Shown in pieces: positions 16,742 to 25,480 of a stretch of DNA of 64,000 nucleotides. The notes beneath the pieces were generated by a model. That model was not told where the DNA came from. It saw nothing but the letters and a program-made list of their open reading frames with translations, and searched no databases. The stretch lies in contig CAYMAZ010000007.1 in assembly GCA_964388575.1 (NCBI GenBank), positions 42,518 through 106,517 of the forward strand, written 5' to 3'. Within the stretch, counting starts at the first letter, position 1. Each line of letters begins with the position of its first letter. Source of the stretch: CAYMAZ01 sp964388575. GTDB lineage: Bacteria; Bacteroidota; Bacteroidia; Bacteroidales; DTU049. The position numbers were made by a program, and so were the translations under genes.

Positions 16742-18385
16742 TTAATTTCCGACCAAAGGAAATCTCCTACCCGTGCCAAACGCTTTGGGTGAAACCTTCA
16801 ATACTGGTGGCGCCTGAAAACGTTTGAATTCATTTCTGTCAACCATTGAGATCACTTTCTCTGCAAGTTTTTCATCCACGTTGTTCAAAGTTGATATCAC
16901 TGAGAAGGGAGAACCGAGTTCAAGATAATGAAATAATATTGTGTCCAGCACAGGATAAGGTGGAAGACTATCGGTATCTTTCTGGTTTGGTTTCAATTCT
17001 GCAGTTGGTGCTTTTGTGAGTATGTTATCCGGAATAGTCTGATGGTTTTTGTTAAGGTGATGGCACAACTCATAAGCCTGGGTTTTATAGACATCACCGA
17101 TCACAGACAAAGATCCGCACATATCGCCGTAAAGCGTTCCATAGCCTGTAGCCATTTCACTTTTATTTGAAGTATTGAGCAGGATATAACCGAATTTGTT
17201 GGAATATGCCATCAATAATAATCCGCGTAATCTTGACTGAATATTTTCTTCAGTAATATTTTCTTCAAGACCTGAAAAAGCAGGTTCAAGAAGTTGTAGA
17301 ATATTTCTGTAACTGGGTTCAATGTCAATGATGTCAAGTGTGATCATAAGACTATCTGCGAGTTTCATTGCATCATTTAAAGATTCTTCAGATGAATAGG
17401 CTGTTGGCATAAAAATAGCATGAACATTGTCTTTGCCAAGTGCTTCAACGGCCAGGGCAGCAACAAGTGCTGAATCAAGGCCTCCGGAGAGACCAATCAG
17501 CGCAGATTTAAAACCGGATTTTTGAAAATAGTCCTTGATACCGAGAATAAGGGCACTGTGAATTTTTTCAACAGCAGGAACATCCTGCCGTTTAAGCGGA
17601 TAAATTGAATTTCTGATATCATTCAGTGAAAACGTTTTCAGATCTTCTTCAAAGAATTTCAGTTGTCCGCAGATTTCACCATCAGGTGAAACAGCCATAG
17701 ATCCTCCGTCAAAAATCAGTTCGGCCTGTGCACCGATGTTGTTTACATAAAACAAGGGTAATTGCGTCTCTTTTGCTTTCTGAATCAAAATGTTTTGACG
17801 TGCTTCAAGTTTCATGTAATCAAATGGTGAAGCAGCAATATTGATCAGAATATCAGGATTTTGCTTAAGTAACTTCTCAAGCGGATTGACCTTATATTCA
17901 AGCACATCACTTTTATCCCACAGGTCTTCACAAATTGTAAGTGCAATCCGGTGTCCCAAAAAATCAACAACCTCAAATTCATCAGCAGGTTCAAAATATC
18001 GGTATTCATCGAAAACATCATAATTCGGAATTAATCCTTTATTTGATATGTGAATGGTATTTTGATTATAAAAAAAATAAGCTGAATTATAGAGTGATTT
18101 TCCTTTTCCGCTTTCATTTCTGGATGGAGATCCAATGATAATTCCAATATTGTCAGAAAGTTGCCTAATCTGATCTGCAGTTTGATCACATTTTTTCAAA
18201 AAATCACTCTGTTCAAGTCTGTCAAGAGGTGGATATCCGATAATGAACAATTCTGGAAAAATGATCAGATCAGATTCCTGAATTCTGGCCTTATCCACAG
18301 CATCTATAATCGTATGCAGCGTTTGTTCAAAATTTCCGATAGTAACATTTTTCTGAGCAAGTGTAATTTTCAGGTCAGGTAACAT
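16742..18385 (-). CDS. nadE: Glutamine-dependent NAD+ synthetase
   Basis: Two-domain enzyme of 547 residues making NAD+ from deamido-NAD+. The N-terminal nitrilase-type glutaminase domain shows FPELFIIGYPP (Glu), the Lys region around NKGLIPNYDVFDE and the nucleophile in LTICEDLWD. The C-terminal synthetase domain carries the ATP pyrophosphatase P-loop GLSGGLDSALVAAL near residue 299 and NTSNKSEMATGYGTLYGDMCG. Length matches the glutamine-dependent class. NAD supply fits the redox-heavy content of the window but gives no operon link. It is followed on the same strand by no close gene. Confidence 0.96.
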   Translation of the reverse strand: MLPDLKITLAQKNVTIGNFEQTLHTIIDAVDKARIQESDLIIFPELFIIGYPPLDRLEQSDFLKKCDQTADQIRQLSDNIGIIIGSPSRNESGKGKSLYNSAYFFYNQNTIHISNKGLIPNYDVFDEYRYFEPADEFEVVDFLGHRIALTICEDLWDKSDVLEYKVNPLEKLLKQNPDILINIAASPFDYMKLEARQNILIQKAKETQLPLFYVNNIGAQAELIFDGGSMAVSPDGEICGQLKFFEEDLKTFSLNDIRNSIYPLKRQDVPAVEKIHSALILGIKDYFQKSGFKSALIGLSGGLDSALVAALAVEALGKDNVHAIFMPTAYSSEESLNDAMKLADSLMITLDIIDIEPSYRNILQLLEPAFSGLEENITEENIQSRLRGLLLMAYSNKFGYILLNTSNKSEMATGYGTLYGDMCGSLSVIGDVYKTQAYELCHHLNKNHQTIPDNILTKAPTAELKPNQKDTDSLPPYPVLDTILFHYLELGSPFSVISTLNNVDEKLAEKVISMVDRNEFKRFQAPPVLKVSPKAFGTGRRFPLVGN

Positions 18386-18439
18386 TGAATTTGTGTTATG
18401 ATAAACATACCAAACAAAGCAATTCAGAGAAACTGCTTT

Positions 18440-19093
18440 TTAGAACAGGACTCCGAGATTGAGGGTGATGAAATTGTTATTTCCTTTTATATCCTTATCC
18501 TTAAAGATGTCAGTTAATCCATTGTTAAAATTCAATCCGGCAAGAATGGCTGTTGTTCCTCCAAGAGAATATTCAATTCCAACACCGATGTGAAATGCAA
18601 TTCTGAAAAAATTTATATCTTTTTTAATATCAATATCATTTAAAGTAACAACATCACCCTTATTGTCTTTGGATTCAATGTCGGCAAAGGAATTAAGTCG
18701 CATATTGATTCCACCTCCAAATTTTGCAAAATAAGTAATGTAATTAATTTCATTGGTTTTCATTTTGAGAGAAACAGGTATTTCCAGATATTGTGACCGA
18801 TATGTTGTATTGATTGTGGTTCCCAAACTGTCAATATTCCTAAGTTTTCCTCCGCTGTATACTGATTCCAAACCTGTACTGAATGAATAATTGTCTGCAA
18901 GAGCAAATTCAGTGATCAGTCCGTATCCGAAGCCAATTCTGGATCCATTTGATTCATATGCTTTGGTCTCTGACTTCAGCCATGAAATACTGGGGGATCC
19001 ATGTAATCCAAAACGGAAAAATTTCTCATTTTGAGCATTGGCTGAAATCACGAATACAAAAAGTAAAGAGACAATGATTGTAATCTTTTTCAT
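18440..19093 (-). CDS. PorT/outer membrane beta-barrel protein
   Basis: A 217-residue exported protein: signal peptide of 20 residues ending SANAQ, then alternating beta-strand pattern ending FITLNLGVLF with an aromatic C-terminus. This is the 8-stranded outer membrane beta-barrel type (PF13568-like) widespread in Bacteroidota, which includes PorT of the type IX system. The specific role cannot be told. A -7 element at 19117-19124 drives it. It is divergent from the gldB-like gene, and the shared intergenic region is about 65 bases if gldB starts at 19160. Confidence 0.8.
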   Translation of the reverse strand: MKKITIIVSLLFVFVISANAQNEKFFRFGLHGSPSISWLKSETKAYESNGSRIGFGYGLITEFALADNYSFSTGLESVYSGGKLRNIDSLGTTINTTYRSQYLEIPVSLKMKTNEINYITYFAKFGGGINMRLNSFADIESKDNKGDVVTLNDIDIKKDINFFRIAFHIGVGIEYSLGGTTAILAGLNFNNGLTDIFKDKDIKGNNNFITLNLGVLF

Positions 19094-19116
19094 AATTTTG
19101 ACGTTTTATTGTTGCA

Positions 19117-19124
19117 CAAATTTA
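19117..19124 (-). promoter_or_regulatory. -7 element for the beta-barrel gene
   Basis: Minus-strand TAAATTTG, 23 bases upstream of the ATG at 19093. Confidence 0.45.
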
Positions 19125-19159
19125 TGAATTCTTTTTTAATACGATCAATATTCATTTTA

Positions 19160-20191
19160 ATGAAAAGCAAAAAATCAGTATTCAAATTTATTTTTTTCAG
19201 TATTGTAATTATTTTTAGTTCTTGCAGACAAAATGAAAACAAAGCATACAGGGTAATCCGCGACAGAGAATTGAAACAACATGAATATATTAATGTGGAG
19301 ATAAAACGATTTGATGTTGAGTTGTTTAAATGTGATGTAGATCATCTTCAGAGAGACTTGAAAAAAATTCAAAAGGATTTTACACCGTTTTTGGATGCCG
19401 ATCTTGATAATCAGAGAAGTATTATGGAAATGGAGGCATATTTGAACGATGCATCCGTAAAAACGCTTTATGATGCAACAATGGAACTTTTTCCCGACAT
19501 GACATTTCTTGAAGTTCAGCTTACTGATGCTTTTAGACGGACAAAAGTTGTTCTTCCCGATTTCCAGGCCCCCGAGGTCTACACATATATTTCAGGAGGT
19601 GATTTTGAGTTCCCCGTCAAGTATACTGAGAACAATCTGATCATTGCTCTTGACATGTATCTTGGTTCCGATTATCCGGTATACTCCATGTGGGGGATAC
19701 CAAAATTTATTACATACAGAATGCGTCGGGAACAGATTGCAGTGGATTGTGTTAAAGCGATTGCTCAGGCTTCTGTTGATAAATATGATATAAAAAACAA
19801 AACGCTTCTTGATCGGATGATTTATCAGGGAAAACTATTATATTTTTCTGACCTTACTCTTCCGGATCTGCCAGACAGTATTAAAATATTTTATACAACA
19901 GATCAAATGGGCTGGGCAGAATCATATCAGGGAAACGTCTGGGCATTTTTTATTGAACAGGATATTTTGTACTCGAATGAAATGAGGATTGCTCAGAAAT
20001 TTATGAATGACGGACCATTTACAAGCACCTTTTCTAAAAATTCACCACCTCGGATTGGACATTATATTGGCTGGCAAATTGTCAGACACTGTATGAAAAA
20101 TAATCCGGAGTTGAGTTTGCAACAGCTTTTTGATGAAATTAATTCAGGAAAAATTCTCCAATTGTCGAAATATAAACCGAACAAACAATAA
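19160..20191 (+). CDS. gldB: GldB-family gliding motility lipoprotein
   Basis: A lipoprotein of about 343 residues. The start at 19160 gives MKSKKSVFKF with a hydrophobic run and lipobox IFSSC, a standard export signal; an upstream in-frame ATG at 19109 would bury the signal and overlap the divergent promoter. The body (INVEIKRFDVELF near the start, then GSDYPVY, FITYRMRR and PPRIGHYIGWQIV) is the GldB pattern. GldB is an inner-face periplasmic lipoprotein needed for gliding in Flavobacterium. Homologues in non-gliding Bacteroidota are common, so presence does not prove motility. T9SS cargo genes occur elsewhere in this window. Confidence 0.85.
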   Translation: MKSKKSVFKFIFFSIVIIFSSCRQNENKAYRVIRDRELKQHEYINVEIKRFDVELFKCDVDHLQRDLKKIQKDFTPFLDADLDNQRSIMEMEAYLNDASVKTLYDATMELFPDMTFLEVQLTDAFRRTKVVLPDFQAPEVYTYISGGDFEFPVKYTENNLIIALDMYLGSDYPVYSMWGIPKFITYRMRREQIAVDCVKAIAQASVDKYDIKNKTLLDRMIYQGKLLYFSDLTLPDLPDSIKIFYTTDQMGWAESYQGNVWAFFIEQDILYSNEMRIAQKFMNDGPFTSTFSKNSPPRIGHYIGWQIVRHCMKNNPELSLQQLFDEINSGKILQLSKYKPNKQ

Positions 20192-20299
20192 ATACTGCAT
20201 TCTTTGCTATAACTATATCCCGAAAACCATATTCCCTGAGTGTTAAATATGTTATTATATTAGAAAATATACGATGCTAATATAATTTTTTAAAAAGTA

Positions 20300-20330
20300 T
20301 TGTTTTTATTTGTTGGTTTGAATATATTTG
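20300..20330 (+). promoter_or_regulatory. Promoter of the DUF2795-like gene
   Basis: TTG at 20300-20302, then 20 bases, then TATATTTG at 20323-20330, which fits the phylum consensus. An A9GGGGG run follows with GGGGG at 20341-20345 as likely ribosome site. Confidence 0.6.
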
Positions 20331-20351
20331 CAAAAAAAAAGGGGGTAGGAA

Positions 20352-20573
20352 ATGTATTGGACTTTAGAGTTGGCTTCGAAGCTTGAAGATGCACCCTGGC
20401 CGGCAACCCGCGATGAACTTATTGAATGGGCAATAAGGTCAGGTGTCCCTGCTGAAGTCATAGAAAACTTAAAGGAAATTGAAGATGAGGGGGAAACATA
20501 TGATTCTATAGAAGACATTTGGCCTGATTATCCCACAAAAGAAGACTTCTTTTTCCACGAGGACGAATATTGA
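20352..20573 (+). CDS. DUF2795-like small acidic protein
   Basis: A 73-residue acidic cytoplasmic protein: MYWTLELASKLEDAPWPATRDELIEWAIRSG then a GVPAEVIENL helix and an Asp/Glu-rich tail. The PWPATRDELIEWA segment is the core of the DUF2795 family, a small helical fold seen across Bacteroidota and Actinobacteria without a known role. It has a good promoter, a G-rich ribosome site and its own terminator, so it is a short independent transcript, probably well expressed. Confidence 0.85.
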   Translation: MYWTLELASKLEDAPWPATRDELIEWAIRSGVPAEVIENLKEIEDEGETYDSIEDIWPDYPTKEDFFFHEDEY

Positions 20574-20601
20574 GATTCCTCATCAGAAATTGAATAATCA
20601 T

Positions 20602-20630
20602 AAAAAAAGCCGTATTAATACGGCTTTTTT
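20602..20630. terminator. Bidirectional intrinsic terminator
   Basis: AAAAAAAGCCGTATT is followed at once by its complement AATACGGCTTTTTT. The stem is GC-rich at its base with A and T tracts on either side. It ends the DUF2795-like transcript and, from the other strand, the citF transcript. Confidence 0.85.
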
Positions 20631-20639
20631 CGTTCTAAC

Positions 20640-22202
20640 CTACTTTATCTTTCTGATTCCGTCAATAATTGTCCCGTCAACCCATTTCACCACTGCCACA
20701 TACTCATCCTCAAATTGTGGTAATTCTGGTTTGCCGCAAATGGCTTCTGCTTCTTCCTTGAGTTGTTCAATACTTTTCAACGGTAAGCCGGATTCTTTTA
20801 CTTTTTCAATTAAGTCCTGACGTAATGGATTAATGGCAATTCCTCTTTCAGTTACAATGACATCAATCAGTTCCCCAGGTCCGCAGAGTGTGGTCACTTC
20901 ATCTCGTATCACGGGAATACGGTCTCTGAACAAAGGAATGGGAAGTATGGTGCATTTGGAAAACAGGCAATTTTGCCAGCCTCCGATACCGTGCAACAGC
21001 AACCCGTCAGAATGAGTAACAACATTAGCATTAAAATTCACATCAACCTCTGTAGCTCCCAGAATTGCAATATCAACAAGTGTTGAAAAATTTCCTTTTC
21101 CGTGATAATTGTAACTTGTGAATGGACTGGTGTTCACATGTCCGGGATTTTCCCGCATTGATCTGACGCCTTCAAGATCAAATGTTTGACCGTCAAGAAT
21201 ATAATCAACAAAGCCTTCTTCAAGCATCTGAACAGGATATTTGTTGCTGCCTGCACGGATGAACCGGGCTGTGATGTTTCGTTCACGGCAAAGGTCTCCA
21301 AAATAATTACCGATCGAAAGTGCTGTTCCTCCGGCACCAGCCTGGTATGAAAATCCGTCTTTCACCATTTCTGCAGCATCACAGAATTTTGCAGTCAACT
21401 CTGCAATATACAGGCGATCCGGGCTTCGTGTGACCTGTGTTGTTCCGGAAATGATTTTTTCAGGAATGCCAACCTGATCGACCACAACCACATAATCAAC
21501 GTAGTTTCCCTGTATTTGCCAGGGGATACATGGAAAGGGGACAAGATTATCAGTAACAACGATCACTTTATCAGCATATTGCGAATCTGCAAGTGCAAAA
21601 CCCAGAAGTCCGCATGCAGCTGGTCCGTTTACTCCGTTGGCATTTCCGAATGCATCTGCTGTGGGAGCTGCGATAACCGCAATATCAATTTTCAATTCTC
21701 CGTCCTGAATTGCCTGATATCTTCCACCATGTGAACGAAGAATTCCCATTCCCTTCATCTTGCCATGACTGGTAAACTTTCCCAGAGGTCCGTTCATACT
21801 GCCTTCTATGTGATGAATTGTGCCATCTTCAAGATATGGAATCAAATGTTCATGACAAGGAAAAGAAGCTGAAGGAGCCCAAACAAGATCTTTAATGCCC
21901 AGTTCCTTTGCAATATCAAAGATCTGATTACCAATAAGATCACCATTCCTGAAATGATGATGTGTTCCGATGGTCATCCCGTCTCTCAGTCCGGATTTAA
22001 TCAAAGCTTCTTTGAGCGAAGGTTGAGTTTTATTACCGTCTTCAGGATAGTCGGCACAGGTTGAAATGTATGGAGCATGTTTGCGTCCCGTTGGCCTGAA
22101 TTTCCCGACCCCCATATAGGGAACATGATCGGTTCCGTTAACAATTGTTGGGACCATTCGACCTGCAGCATTTTTTACAATATTTCCGTATTTGTTATTC
22201 AT
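20640..22202 (-). CDS. citF: Citrate lyase alpha subunit (citrate CoA-transferase)
   Basis: A 520-residue CoA-transferase subunit that exchanges the acetyl group of the carrier protein for citrate. The chain shows GMTIGTHHHFRNGD near residue 75, IEGSMNGPLGKF, AAPTADAFGNANG, GAGGTALSIGNYFGDL and VTERGIAINPLR, all typical of CitF. Length equals the family norm of about 510. It overlaps the end of the citDE fusion gene by 8 bases. The active complex needs the acyl carrier (CitD) and the lyase (CitE), which are fused here. Genes for activation (citC, citX, citG) are not in the window. Confidence 0.93.
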   Translation of the reverse strand: MNNKYGNIVKNAAGRMVPTIVNGTDHVPYMGVGKFRPTGRKHAPYISTCADYPEDGNKTQPSLKEALIKSGLRDGMTIGTHHHFRNGDLIGNQIFDIAKELGIKDLVWAPSASFPCHEHLIPYLEDGTIHHIEGSMNGPLGKFTSHGKMKGMGILRSHGGRYQAIQDGELKIDIAVIAAPTADAFGNANGVNGPAACGLLGFALADSQYADKVIVVTDNLVPFPCIPWQIQGNYVDYVVVVDQVGIPEKIISGTTQVTRSPDRLYIAELTAKFCDAAEMVKDGFSYQAGAGGTALSIGNYFGDLCRERNITARFIRAGSNKYPVQMLEEGFVDYILDGQTFDLEGVRSMRENPGHVNTSPFTSYNYHGKGNFSTLVDIAILGATEVDVNFNANVVTHSDGLLLHGIGGWQNCLFSKCTILPIPLFRDRIPVIRDEVTTLCGPGELIDVIVTERGIAINPLRQDLIEKVKESGLPLKSIEQLKEEAEAICGKPELPQFEDEYVAVVKWVDGTIIDGIRKIK

Positions 22203-23415
22203 TGTTTGTTTCCCTCCAGTTTGAATCTAACTTGTTTATAATTATTGCGAGATGAATGGTGCGAAATGCACGTTTCACAACAGGCGGATCAATCATTTTT
22301 GATCCAAGAGCAACTACCCCCAGTCCCAGTGCTTCGGCTTTTTCAAAAGCAAGAACAATTTTGCATGCTCTGTCAATTTCTTTCTGTTCTGGAGCAAAAT
22401 TTTCATGGATCACAGGGATTTGTCTCGGGTGAATACAACCCATTCCTTCAAAACCAAGCGATTTTGAAGTAATCACATTGTCTCTCAGTGCATTCATGTC
22501 GTCAATGTCGCTGAAAACAGAATCTATTGGCTGAATTTTTGCCGCTTTACAAGCCAGAACAAGTTGAGTGCGGGCAAAAAATGATTCAGTTCCTTCATTG
22601 GTTCGACTGACACCCATATCTGCAGTGAAATCTTCAAGCCCGATGGCCATTGAACAGATGTTGTCAGCTGCTGTCGCTATTTCATAAGCTTTTATTACCC
22701 CAAGGGCACTTTCAATAATTGGCATCAACCATATTGTGTATGTAAATCCGTGTTGCTGTCTGAGTTCTTCAATTCGTTTATTAACCTGATGGATCTGATC
22801 TGCCGATTCACATTTGGGTACAAGAATCAGGTTGACATTGTGCGGAGCAATATAATCAAGATCTTCAATACCTTGGGGAATCTGGTTGATACGTACCATG
22901 CGTTCAGTCCCGTAAAAATTGACAGCACGCAACGCATTTCTGACCATAAAGCGAGCTTCATGTTTCTTGTCAGGGGCTACTGCGTCTTCCAAATCAAGAA
23001 TAATTCCGTTGGGTTTATGAATTCCCGCATTGAGCATGAGAGACGGAGTGTTGCCTGGAAGATAAAGTCTTGAAATCCGCAATGTGTCTTTTTGCGTTGT
23101 ATACACATTTGATTCATTCATTTCAGGAAGAAACTCTTTGTCTGTTTCCCCGGCAAGTTTATAGGCTGCCTCAAAACGTGCGGCAATTACTGCAGGGATG
23201 GCTCCGGAATCCTCCAGGAGAATGTGACCGTGTTCAATTCCAAAAAAATGGCAAAGTTCTTCCAGTTGCAGTTGCAAAGATTTTCCGTAAAGAGTTTTCA
23301 CTTTACTTTGAATTTCTATATGAAGCCCTCCGGATTGTTTCAGTTCAAGAGTTATCCGGCAGTCCGAGCGGACTTTTTCGCCATAATTACCGGCGTGTGT
23401 GATCTGTTGTTCCAT
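22195..23415 (-). CDS. citE: CitD-CitE fusion: citrate lyase acyl carrier plus beta subunit
   Basis: About 406 residues. Residues 1-85 look like the citrate lyase gamma subunit (CitD): THAGNYGEKVRSD, then strand-rich IEIQSKVKTLYG, and a GAIPAVIAARFEAAY tail equivalent to the conserved GAL-x-ARL end. Ser17 in VRSD is the likely prosthetic-group site. Residues 105-375 are CitE, an HpcH/HpaI aldolase-fold lyase: LYLPGNTPSLM, ILDLEDAVAPDKK, VKI-type strand RMVRINQ, MPIIESALGV, GLEDFTADMGV (metal Asp) and GCIHPRQI. CitE splits citryl-carrier into oxaloacetate and acetyl-carrier. The start at 23415 is favoured, as the longer reading overlaps the HD-domain gene. Fusion of carrier and lyase departs from the three-gene citDEF of enterobacteria. 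Confidence 0.85.
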   Translation of the reverse strand: MEQQITHAGNYGEKVRSDCRITLELKQSGGLHIEIQSKVKTLYGKSLQLQLEELCHFFGIEHGHILLEDSGAIPAVIAARFEAAYKLAGETDKEFLPEMNESNVYTTQKDTLRISRLYLPGNTPSLMLNAGIHKPNGIILDLEDAVAPDKKHEARFMVRNALRAVNFYGTERMVRINQIPQGIEDLDYIAPHNVNLILVPKCESADQIHQVNKRIEELRQQHGFTYTIWLMPIIESALGVIKAYEIATAADNICSMAIGLEDFTADMGVSRTNEGTESFFARTQLVLACKAAKIQPIDSVFSDIDDMNALRDNVITSKSLGFEGMGCIHPRQIPVIHENFAPEQKEIDRACKIVLAFEKAEALGLGVVALGSKMIDPPVVKRAFRTIHLAIIINKLDSNWRETNNE

Positions 23416-23443
23416 ATCAGTTGAATATTTTATGTATGTATTT

Positions 23444-24004
23444 TTAAAAACCAAGTTCCTGTTCGATTGGAATAAGAGCTTCTATTGCCATTTCTGCAAA
23501 TTCAGGAAGCAAAAGACCAATTTGTTCACATTCCAGAATATTTTCACGCTTCACCGATGCCGCAAACAGTTTTTCTTTCATCCGTTTTACAACAGATTTT
23601 GGTTTGATGCTGCTGATTTTTTTATCGGGATAGACCATTGCTGTTGCAAAAATTAACCCTGTGATGGTTTCTGCTGCAGCAAGTGCATGATGAATTTTCT
23701 TATTTCTCGGAGCAGGTGCTGACATTTCGTTGTGCCTTTCAATCGCCTCCAAAGTTTCTTCAGACAGATGAAGTTCTGATAATAACGTACGCGCCATTGT
23801 CCCGTGGATATTGGCATCTGCATGTGTGATCTCCACATCAATATCATGCAGCAAACCACATAGCCCCCATTCTTCCGGATCTTCTCCAAAAAACTGAGCA
23901 AGTTGCTTCATCACTGCTTCTGAAGCGAGACAATGCGCTATCATACGCGGATTCTGAATATGCATGTTCAGCAAATTCAGAGCCTGAATTCTGCGCTCCG
24001 TCAT
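23444..24004 (-). CDS. HD-domain (HDIG) phosphohydrolase-like protein
   Basis: A 186-residue cytoplasmic protein. The HD metal site appears as CLLHDID-like GLLHDIDVEITH near residue 50, with a preceding His and later IERHNE and HHALAAAETITG. This matches the HDIG subfamily of small HD hydrolases; substrate is unknown. Its gene ends 28 bases before citDE starts and begins two bases after the lipoprotein stop. It therefore looks like part of the same transcript as the citrate lyase genes. A regulatory or nucleotide-cleaning role tied to citrate use is possible but only inferred from position. Confidence 0.8.
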   Translation of the reverse strand: MTERRIQALNLLNMHIQNPRMIAHCLASEAVMKQLAQFFGEDPEEWGLCGLLHDIDVEITHADANIHGTMARTLLSELHLSEETLEAIERHNEMSAPAPRNKKIHHALAAAETITGLIFATAMVYPDKKISSIKPKSVVKRMKEKLFAASVKRENILECEQIGLLLPEFAEMAIEALIPIEQELGF

Positions 24005-24006
24005 GT

Positions 24007-24597
24007 TTAGTTTGATTTAAAGTCTTTTGATAAAGTAATATAGCCTGGATAATTCAGTGAAACAGGTCCAACCAGAACACTGGGTCTGATTTTGACAGTA
24101 AACACTGCCGGAGAATCATTTCCCGGAAACAACCACCCGAGTATATTTCTGATATTTTCCCCTTTCACAATCTGACCAATATCAGAAGTCATCATAACCG
24201 GAATGACTGTTGTCTGGGATGGTAGTACTTCAACACGCTGATTTATGACCGTTTGAACGAGGTCAACATTGTTGAACAGAATATGAAGTTCAAACTTATC
24301 TATCGCAGCATTCTGTGAATTCGGATTTTTTGACTCAATATTTGTTCTGTATGAAAGCGGCATTTTCCCGGTGAGCAATGTGCTGCCAAGCTTAGCAATT
24401 GTAATTGCATTGAGATCATTTACTGTTTTTATTCCGGAAACATCAACCTGATCAATAGATAGTAGTTCAATATTTTTTAGACGAAATTCACATTTTGTCA
24501 TGTTTTTCATTTCACTGAGTTGTTTGCATGAAACGAACATTGTTATCATAAAACATGTAAACAACAGGTACCCAAATAATTTTCCTGCATTTTTCAT
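24007..24597 (-). CDS. Lipoprotein, LEA-type/unknown
   Basis: A 196-residue lipoprotein with an N-terminal hydrophobic run and lipobox TMFVSC, so it is anchored in the envelope. The body alternates short strands (FRLKNIELLSIDQVDVSGI, FELHILFNNVDLVQTVINQRVEVL, VFTVKIRPSVLVG), resembling a small immunoglobulin-like LEA_2/water-stress fold, but the match is not certain. It is first in the run leading to HD protein, citDE and citF, with a -7 element at 24628-24635. No function can be named. Confidence 0.65.
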   Translation of the reverse strand: MKNAGKLFGYLLFTCFMITMFVSCKQLSEMKNMTKCEFRLKNIELLSIDQVDVSGIKTVNDLNAITIAKLGSTLLTGKMPLSYRTNIESKNPNSQNAAIDKFELHILFNNVDLVQTVINQRVEVLPSQTTVIPVMMTSDIGQIVKGENIRNILGWLFPGNDSPAVFTVKIRPSVLVGPVSLNYPGYITLSKDFKSN

Positions 24598-24627
24598 AAG
24601 ATTGATGATTTAATTTGAAATCCGAAG

Positions 24628-24635
24628 CAAACCTA
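24628..24635 (-). promoter_or_regulatory. -7 element for the lipoprotein-HD-citDE-citF run
   Basis: Minus-strand TAGGTTTG, 30 bases upstream of the ATG at 24597. Confidence 0.5.
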
Positions 24636-24687
24636 CAAAGAATTTTTTTTAATAGGAAGAAAATTCTGTGTCTTGAAATTGTTTTTG

Positions 24688-25281
24688 TCAGGTCTGATTC
24701 TTCGGAACAGAATCCTTGTTTGCTTTTCTGTACATCTCACTCAAATTGAATTTTTCCGGATGGCGGGCGGTGATATTGTAATAAAATGTATGGATTGCCT
24801 TCAAATCATCTTCAAAATTTCCGGAGGGTATGATCATTTTACCAATGCCGCCTTCCTTTTTTTTATAATCAACATATCCAAGCAAAATCGGAACGCCGGC
24901 ATCCTGAGCAATCTGATAAAAGCCTCTTTTCCAGTGATTGTTCAGTTTTCTTGTTCCTTCGGGAGTGATTGTAAACATGAATCTTTTCTTTTCTCTGAAC
25001 ATTTGAACGATTGATTCAGTAAGATTCCCGATTCGTTTTCTGTCAACTGGCATAGCTCCCATTGATTTTAACATGATGCCCATCGGAAACCAGAACAGTT
25101 CTTTTTTTATCAGAAATCTGGCCGGTAACCCCAAGCTCCAGAATGCGAGCCTTCCAATCCAGAAATCAATCATACTGGTATGGGGTGCCATGACAACAAC
25201 AGCTTTATCAATTATAAACTGTTTGTCAACCTTGATTTTCCATCCCAAAAGTTTTAAAATAAGCCCGCTAACTTTTTTCAT
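24688..25281 (-). CDS. 1-acyl-sn-glycerol-3-phosphate acyltransferase-like protein
   Basis: About 197 residues. The PlsC signature H-x4-D is seen as APHTSMIDFW near residue 40, with a second substrate block FTITPEGTRKL. An N-terminal amphipathic or membrane segment precedes it. The family transfers acyl groups to lysophosphatidate or related lipids at the inner membrane; this short subfamily also includes relatives acting on other lipids, so the acceptor is uncertain. The ATG at 25281 (MKKVSGLILKLLGWK) is preferred since the promoter lies at 25302-25330. The next gene is about 90 bases downstream with its own promoter. Confidence 0.85.
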   Translation of the reverse strand: MKKVSGLILKLLGWKIKVDKQFIIDKAVVVMAPHTSMIDFWIGRLAFWSLGLPARFLIKKELFWFPMGIMLKSMGAMPVDRKRIGNLTESIVQMFREKKRFMFTITPEGTRKLNNHWKRGFYQIAQDAGVPILLGYVDYKKKEGGIGKMIIPSGNFEDDLKAIHTFYYNITARHPEKFNLSEMYRKANKDSVPKNQT

Positions 25282-25301
25282 TCTGCCTTTAACTTGTCCT
25301 G

Positions 25302-25330
25302 CAAAAGTACAAAATACAACAAACACTCAA
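25302..25330 (-). promoter_or_regulatory. Promoter of the acyltransferase gene
   Basis: Minus-strand TTG (25330-25328), 18 bases, then TACTTTTG (25309-25302). It rules out the longer start near 25326. Confidence 0.6.
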
Positions 25331-25480
25331 TCATTATGCAGAATTTAAAACACAAAACAATACGTAATAGTGAATAAACGTTTAATGAACGATTTGACTT
25401 TTCAAAAACATAATAATAATAATCAAAGAATTATTGCTAATTTTACGGACTTTTTGAACATTGGAAAATCTGCAAGATTT

